A stretch of DNA of 19,523 bases from Actinidia chinensis (taxonomy: Eukaryota; Streptophyta; Magnoliopsida; Ericales; Actinidiaceae), in the NCBI GenBank assembly GCA_009663005.1, contig VIGQ01000321.1, positions 37,501 through 57,023 of the forward strand, written 5' to 3'. The position numbers were made by a program, and so were the translations under genes. Positions 16,709 to 19,523 of this stretch are shown in pieces. A model generated the notes under the pieces. It saw only the letters and a list, made by a program, of their open reading frames with translations. It had not been told where the DNA came from and ran no database searches. Each line of letters begins with the position of its first letter. Positions within the stretch are counted from its first letter, which is position 1.

Positions 16709-17008
16709 CTACAACCAAAGTCAATTATTATAAATCTCAGTAATCCATATAAGGTTCTGTAATGCGTTCTTTGACACCGGTCACTAAACAAGATGGGACT
16801 GCTTTAAATCTATAATATTGCGGGCCATTCAGATTTGTTACAGTGATTTAAATCATCTCTTATAATTTCATCAAGCAAATTCTCTATACAAAAGCTCATG
16901 TTATAGACTTAACCCAATACAAAGAAGAGTTCTTGTTTCTTGTTGCTGGCCAAGGTATGGAGGTAATAGTGGAACTTTAATTTCGAAAAATTGGAAGTGG
17001 GAACTTAC
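16709..17008 (-). other. CNGC4-like intron, about 300 bp
   Basis: Donor GTAAGT (17008-17003) and acceptor TTGTAG (ending 16709) are both intact on the minus strand. The interior is AT-rich without coding signal. Confidence 0.7.
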
Positions 17009-17096
17009 AATTTAGCCCCTATTTGAATATGAGGGACTTGACGAGGTCACAATATTTCTAGGACCCGATTATCCACTGTGATGAAACAAAGGTACC
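17009..17096 (-). pseudogene. CNGC4: CNGC4-like exon b (start of nucleotide-binding domain)
   Basis: It begins VPLFHHS and, after a frame change, reads CDLVKSLIF followed by an in-frame TAG before Gly. The family has VPLFQHMDDLV and then DRVKSLIF at this place. A good donor GTAAGT follows at 17008-17003. Confidence 0.82.
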
Positions 17097-17167
17097 CTGA
17101 TACAAATTTATTATTAGAACCACACATTTACCTGTTTTTGCTTCAATCGACTGAGGTTTCTTTTAAC
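17097..17167 (-). other. CNGC4-like intron, about 71 bp
   Basis: It starts GTTAAAAG on the minus strand and ends ...TTGTATCAG before the VPLF exon, AT-rich and of typical short plant-intron length. The exact junction codon is disturbed by extra G residues. Confidence 0.7.
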
Positions 17168-17398
17168 CCTGCCTCACCAAGTCCAGGAGGAGGTACTGAT
17201 GTCTCTCCTCAGCCCTTCAGGGAGGTATCGGATCATGTCGCACTCATCGACTCCACGAATGGCGCCCACTGCTGCCGCTCATAGTACGAACCCTCTGCCG
17301 AACTGCGGCGGCAAGTTCTTCTCCTCATCCACCACTCAATATTTCTCATCTTCAATTGCATTGCGTGTTTCTTTGACTTGGTTGCCATGCCAGAAAAC
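17168..17398 (-). pseudogene. CNGC4: CNGC4-like exon a (C-linker)
   Basis: It begins after an AG acceptor (17400-17399) with the VF.HAT.SKK region and ends at LVRQ, before a GT donor at 17167-17166. There are at least four frame changes: after WWMRRR, around the FRQRVR-type block (about 17300), around YERQQWA (17284-17264) and after EGLRRDI. The block YERQQWA followed by IRGVDEC is diagnostic of the channel's C-linker. Confidence 0.87.
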
Positions 17399-17420
17399 CT
17401 ATTCTACATTACCATACATC

Positions 17421-17490
17421 ATAGATATAGATATATATACACATACATACATACATACATATAGATACAGATAGGATAGATAGAGAGCGA
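17421..17490. repeat. ATAC/ATAG microsatellite
   Basis: A run of ATAT, ACAT and ATAC units (core at 17441-17460) is followed by GATAGATAG units. It sits next to the upstream exon boundary of the CNGC pseudogene, within what was the preceding intron. Confidence 0.9.
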
Positions 17491-18594
17491 GACATATAGT
17501 TATCAATTTTGATTCATTTGAAAGCACCATGGATTCACTTGTTTGACAAATAGGTAACTAGCGAACTAAGCCGGTGTTTGGCTTGTGTACGTAAAAAAAT
17601 TATTCTTGTTATGGCATATTCTATTGGCAGCATAGCTATACTTGTTTTGTCAATTTTTTTTTGGCACCAGATTTTGGCCTTAAATTCTATATTCAACTGC
17701 TTTATTACACTCACAGCCGCACATACAAGAGGGTAAATATTTTAAAATAGACAATCTTGAAGCAGAATTATATAATTATGAATATAATGATATAAGAGTA
17801 CAAACGATTTTAGGGCAGAGGATCATGCTACATATCATGCAAATTGCGCTATACAGTAATAAAGGAGGTCCGCAGAGAATAGGCTACTAAACTTTCAAAA
17901 TCATAAAACTGCCCAACAAACCATTTCGTGTGAGTTTAGTTTTTTATTATAACAGTTTGATTATGGTTACAAATTATAAAATTATAAACCAACAGTTTGT
18001 TGCAAAACACATACACAAAACCGTTGACCGGGGTAGCTGGTGTGTTGGTGAGAGTGAAACAAGGCCACCACTCTAAGTTTGACAAGACTTTGATTTTTAA
18101 GGCATCTTTATAATACATCTGGTTGGGAAAACATTTGATATTTTTTGGGCTCACATCATGGCAGTCAAGCATGTGTGAAGCTTAAAGCATTAACTTTAAA
18201 TGAAACCTACATACTATTTTATTTAAAATTGATTTGTCTAACCTTTTAGATGCAAAAATATATATCTTTGTTCAGTATTGCTAATAAATTATTTTTAATT
18301 GATAGTACAGTTATTTTTTTTTTTTGTCATATTGTACATCTCAAATAATTTTTTTTTATCATTTTTATTTTGAAAGCTACTTTCTGCAGAAGTAGCTGTA
18401 ATAGATATTATCAATAATATATTAACAATTATTTGAACTACTTTCAATTGAAGAAACAGATTCATCGACAATAAATATAATATAATTAATTTAAAAAATT
18501 TCTTTCGGTGATTTATAAGATCTCATGCATCATCACTAGGACAAATAGATTGATCCTTCCATCTAAAAGAGATATTTATACGATTTGTACTAAT
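17491..18594. other. AT-rich intergenic DNA
   Basis: I searched the minus strand for upstream CNGC exons with transmembrane segments and did not recognise any. There are long T tracts (about 18313-18324, 18350-18358). The 78-codon minus-strand frame at 17936-18172 shows no known domain and no support. Confidence 0.55.
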
Positions 18595-18661
18595 TTTTGG
18601 GCCTTTTTTTTGAATTTTCTATTGTGATCAATATTTTTAAGCTTTATCTTTTTTGATGGGC

Positions 18662-18711
<50 letters not shown>

Positions 18712-18855
18712 ATTTATATTTATTGTGGGGCTTTTTAACTAGCAAATTATAAAACAATTTATGAACCTACATAACTTTAATTAAAATTTGGGGCCTTCTT
18801 AAAATCGGGTGCCGAAAGCGATAGCTTTATTAGCTTATGTCCTGCCGTCGCTGGC
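18595..18855. mobile_element. possible hAT-like relic with GGGCC ends
   Basis: The left part has GGGCC followed by a T run near 18599. The right part has GGGGCCTTCTTAAAATCGGGTG near 18790 and a GC-rich tail CCTGCCGTCGCTGGC at 18841-18855. Similar GGGGCCTT/GCCGGC wording is typical of decayed plant hAT-type repeats as I remember them. An (AT)n tract lies in the middle. No target duplication was found. Confidence 0.3.
18664..18712. repeat. (AT)n microsatellite
   Basis: AT repeats run for about 49 bp with one break (TATATT near 18700), the longest simple repeat in the window. Confidence 0.95.
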
Positions 18856-19009
18856 TCACATAAAACTCTTGGCCTCACTTTGTAAAAAAAAAAAATTTCA
18901 AAGTTGAGATTGATACAAACCTACTTAGTTCAGATTGATTATGCCACATGAAAATTAAGTAAATAAGAGATATTATAAGTAGAAAAGATACATACCAAAA
19001 ACGAGTTTG
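18856..19009. other. AT-rich intergenic, nothing recognised
   Basis: No coding, RNA or repeat signal is seen here. Confidence 0.55.
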
Positions 19010-19523
19010 GTCGTATTGACTGACTAAGGCTTGTCGTTGAGCAGTACTCGCTCAATATAGACTTGTCCGTGGCTCACGAGTTCAATTCACGAGGATTAGG
19101 CCTGGAAAGCTAAGCCCAAGGCGGATGTGTAAGTGAGGGGCCTAGAAACAAGGAGATGTTCTTTATCCCGAAAGTCGGCAAGAAGAGGCAGATTCCGTGA
19201 GGAGTTTTGTGTCACTAGGAAGATCTACCTCCTTGTTGGATAAGGAGGAATGCTGGCATTACGCTCATAAAAGTGGATACAAAGTGGAGGAAGTCGAGTT
19301 CGACTAGGACTCAATGAGTTAGCCATAAGTAGAAGGACTCATAGGTTTTCTGGTATGCAATTCAAAACCCTAACTCTCTACCTTTCTTGCTCTCTTTCAT
19401 CTTTCGTATTCTTACTCTCACACTAAAGGATCTTTGCGGTCAACCCCAGTCGAAAAATCCTTAACGATACTCGTTGTGGTGTACAGGCAACCTATATGGA
19501 GAAAGCGGAGAGGTAGCACGGAT
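19010..19523 (+). repeat. LTR-like sequence at the right edge (possible Ty3/gypsy)
   Basis: Base composition changes sharply from the AT-rich DNA on its left to about even GC. The stretch contains AACCCTAACTCTCTACC followed by a CT-rich run (19380-19420), then ACTAAAGGATCTTTGCGGTC and TCGTTGTGGTGTACAGG. A pyrimidine-rich stretch followed by a short GGTCTTTGC-type phrase is common near the U5 end of plant gypsy (Tat/Ogre-like) LTRs. No TG/CA ends or primer site can be confirmed before the window stops. It could also be a transcribed leader of a host gene. Confidence 0.35.
19228..19248. other. perfect 7-bp inverted repeat
   Basis: CCTCCTT (19228-19234) and AAGGAGG (19242-19248) pair around a 7-nt loop. 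It lies inside the LTR-like stretch. There is no T run, so it is not a terminator-type signal. Confidence 0.5.

Larger units (their letters stand above)
16195..17398 (-). pseudogene. CNGC4: cyclic nucleotide-gated ion channel pseudogene (CNGC4-like), three 3' exons
   Basis: Plant CNGCs are plasma-membrane Ca2+-permeable channels; CNGC2 and CNGC4 (group IVb) act in immune signalling. Only the cytosolic C-terminal half is here: the C-linker, the cyclic nucleotide-binding domain and the calmodulin-binding tail. Readable blocks, in changing frames, are MQLKMRNIEWWM (17361-17326), GVDECDMIRYLPEGLRRD (17254-17201), LLLDLVRQ just after, VPLF (17095), PGNFSGDD (16601-16578), LLSWCLRRP (16578-16552), FRYTFVNEKVKRSARY (16449-16402), RRYKHRSTLT (about 16349-16320) and PKPNQDEFDF before a TAA at 16197-16195. 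The tail wording is what I remember for CNGC4. Introns are kept, so this is not a retrocopy. The upstream exons with the transmembrane segments are not found to the right. Many indels and stops rule out function. Confidence 0.87.

Noticed and set aside
17568..17720. CCGGTGTTTGGCTTG as the end of a Tourist-like MITE
   Set aside because: The phrase resembles such ends, but I could not find a matching inverted end or target duplication downstream.
17936..18172. 78-codon minus-strand frame as an upstream CNGC exon or host gene
   Set aside because: No channel motif, no transmembrane pattern and no splice context recognised; A/T-rich and without neighbours to support it.

Overview
The window looks like a repeat-rich intergenic stretch of a flowering-plant nuclear genome, most likely a eudicot. 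The evidence is Ty1/copia polyproteins of plant type, LTRs with plant-style primer sites (TTGGTATTAGAG) and purine tracts, a short plant MITE, and a broken copy of a plant cyclic nucleotide-gated channel gene with plant-sized introns. I see no intact host gene, no RNA gene and no CRISPR array. Every protein-coding trace is decayed by stops and frameshifts.

Layout. (1) 1-4050, minus strand: the 5' two thirds of a Ty1/copia element, read right to left as LTR, primer binding site, gag, zinc knuckle, protease, GAG-pre-integrase and integrase, running off the left edge. Two small DNA elements sit inside it, a 465-bp CCGGTT-rich insert in the integrase catalytic core and a 225-bp MITE in the GAG-pre-integrase domain. 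(2) 4051-4891 and 12284-13660: two diverged copies of one pyrimidine-rich repeat (A and A'), in direct orientation, about 8.2 kb apart. (3) 4892-5228, minus: only the 3' tip (RNase H end, purine tract, short LTR) of a second copia. (4) 5230-7865, plus: a badly decayed third copia from gag to early reverse transcriptase. (5) 7870-12283, plus: a fourth copia, nearly full coding length, gag to 3' LTR but without a 5' LTR. (6) 13661-16190: AT-rich DNA with a duplicated LTR-like segment. (7) 16195-17398, minus: three 3'-terminal exons of a CNGC4-type channel pseudogene with introns still in place. (8) 17400-19523: AT-rich DNA with microsatellites, a possible hAT relic and an LTR-like sequence at the right edge.

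Nothing here works as a pathway. The window records nested and abutting insertions followed by decay, much of it by C-to-T type changes as expected for methylated transposon DNA. The observations most worth checking are the CNGC4 pseudogene, the catalytic-site insertion with its 6-bp target duplication, paired covarying hairpins in the first LTR, and the unexplained A/A' repeat. I did not find a convincing new biological system. Protein identities come from remembered family motifs, without database searches.
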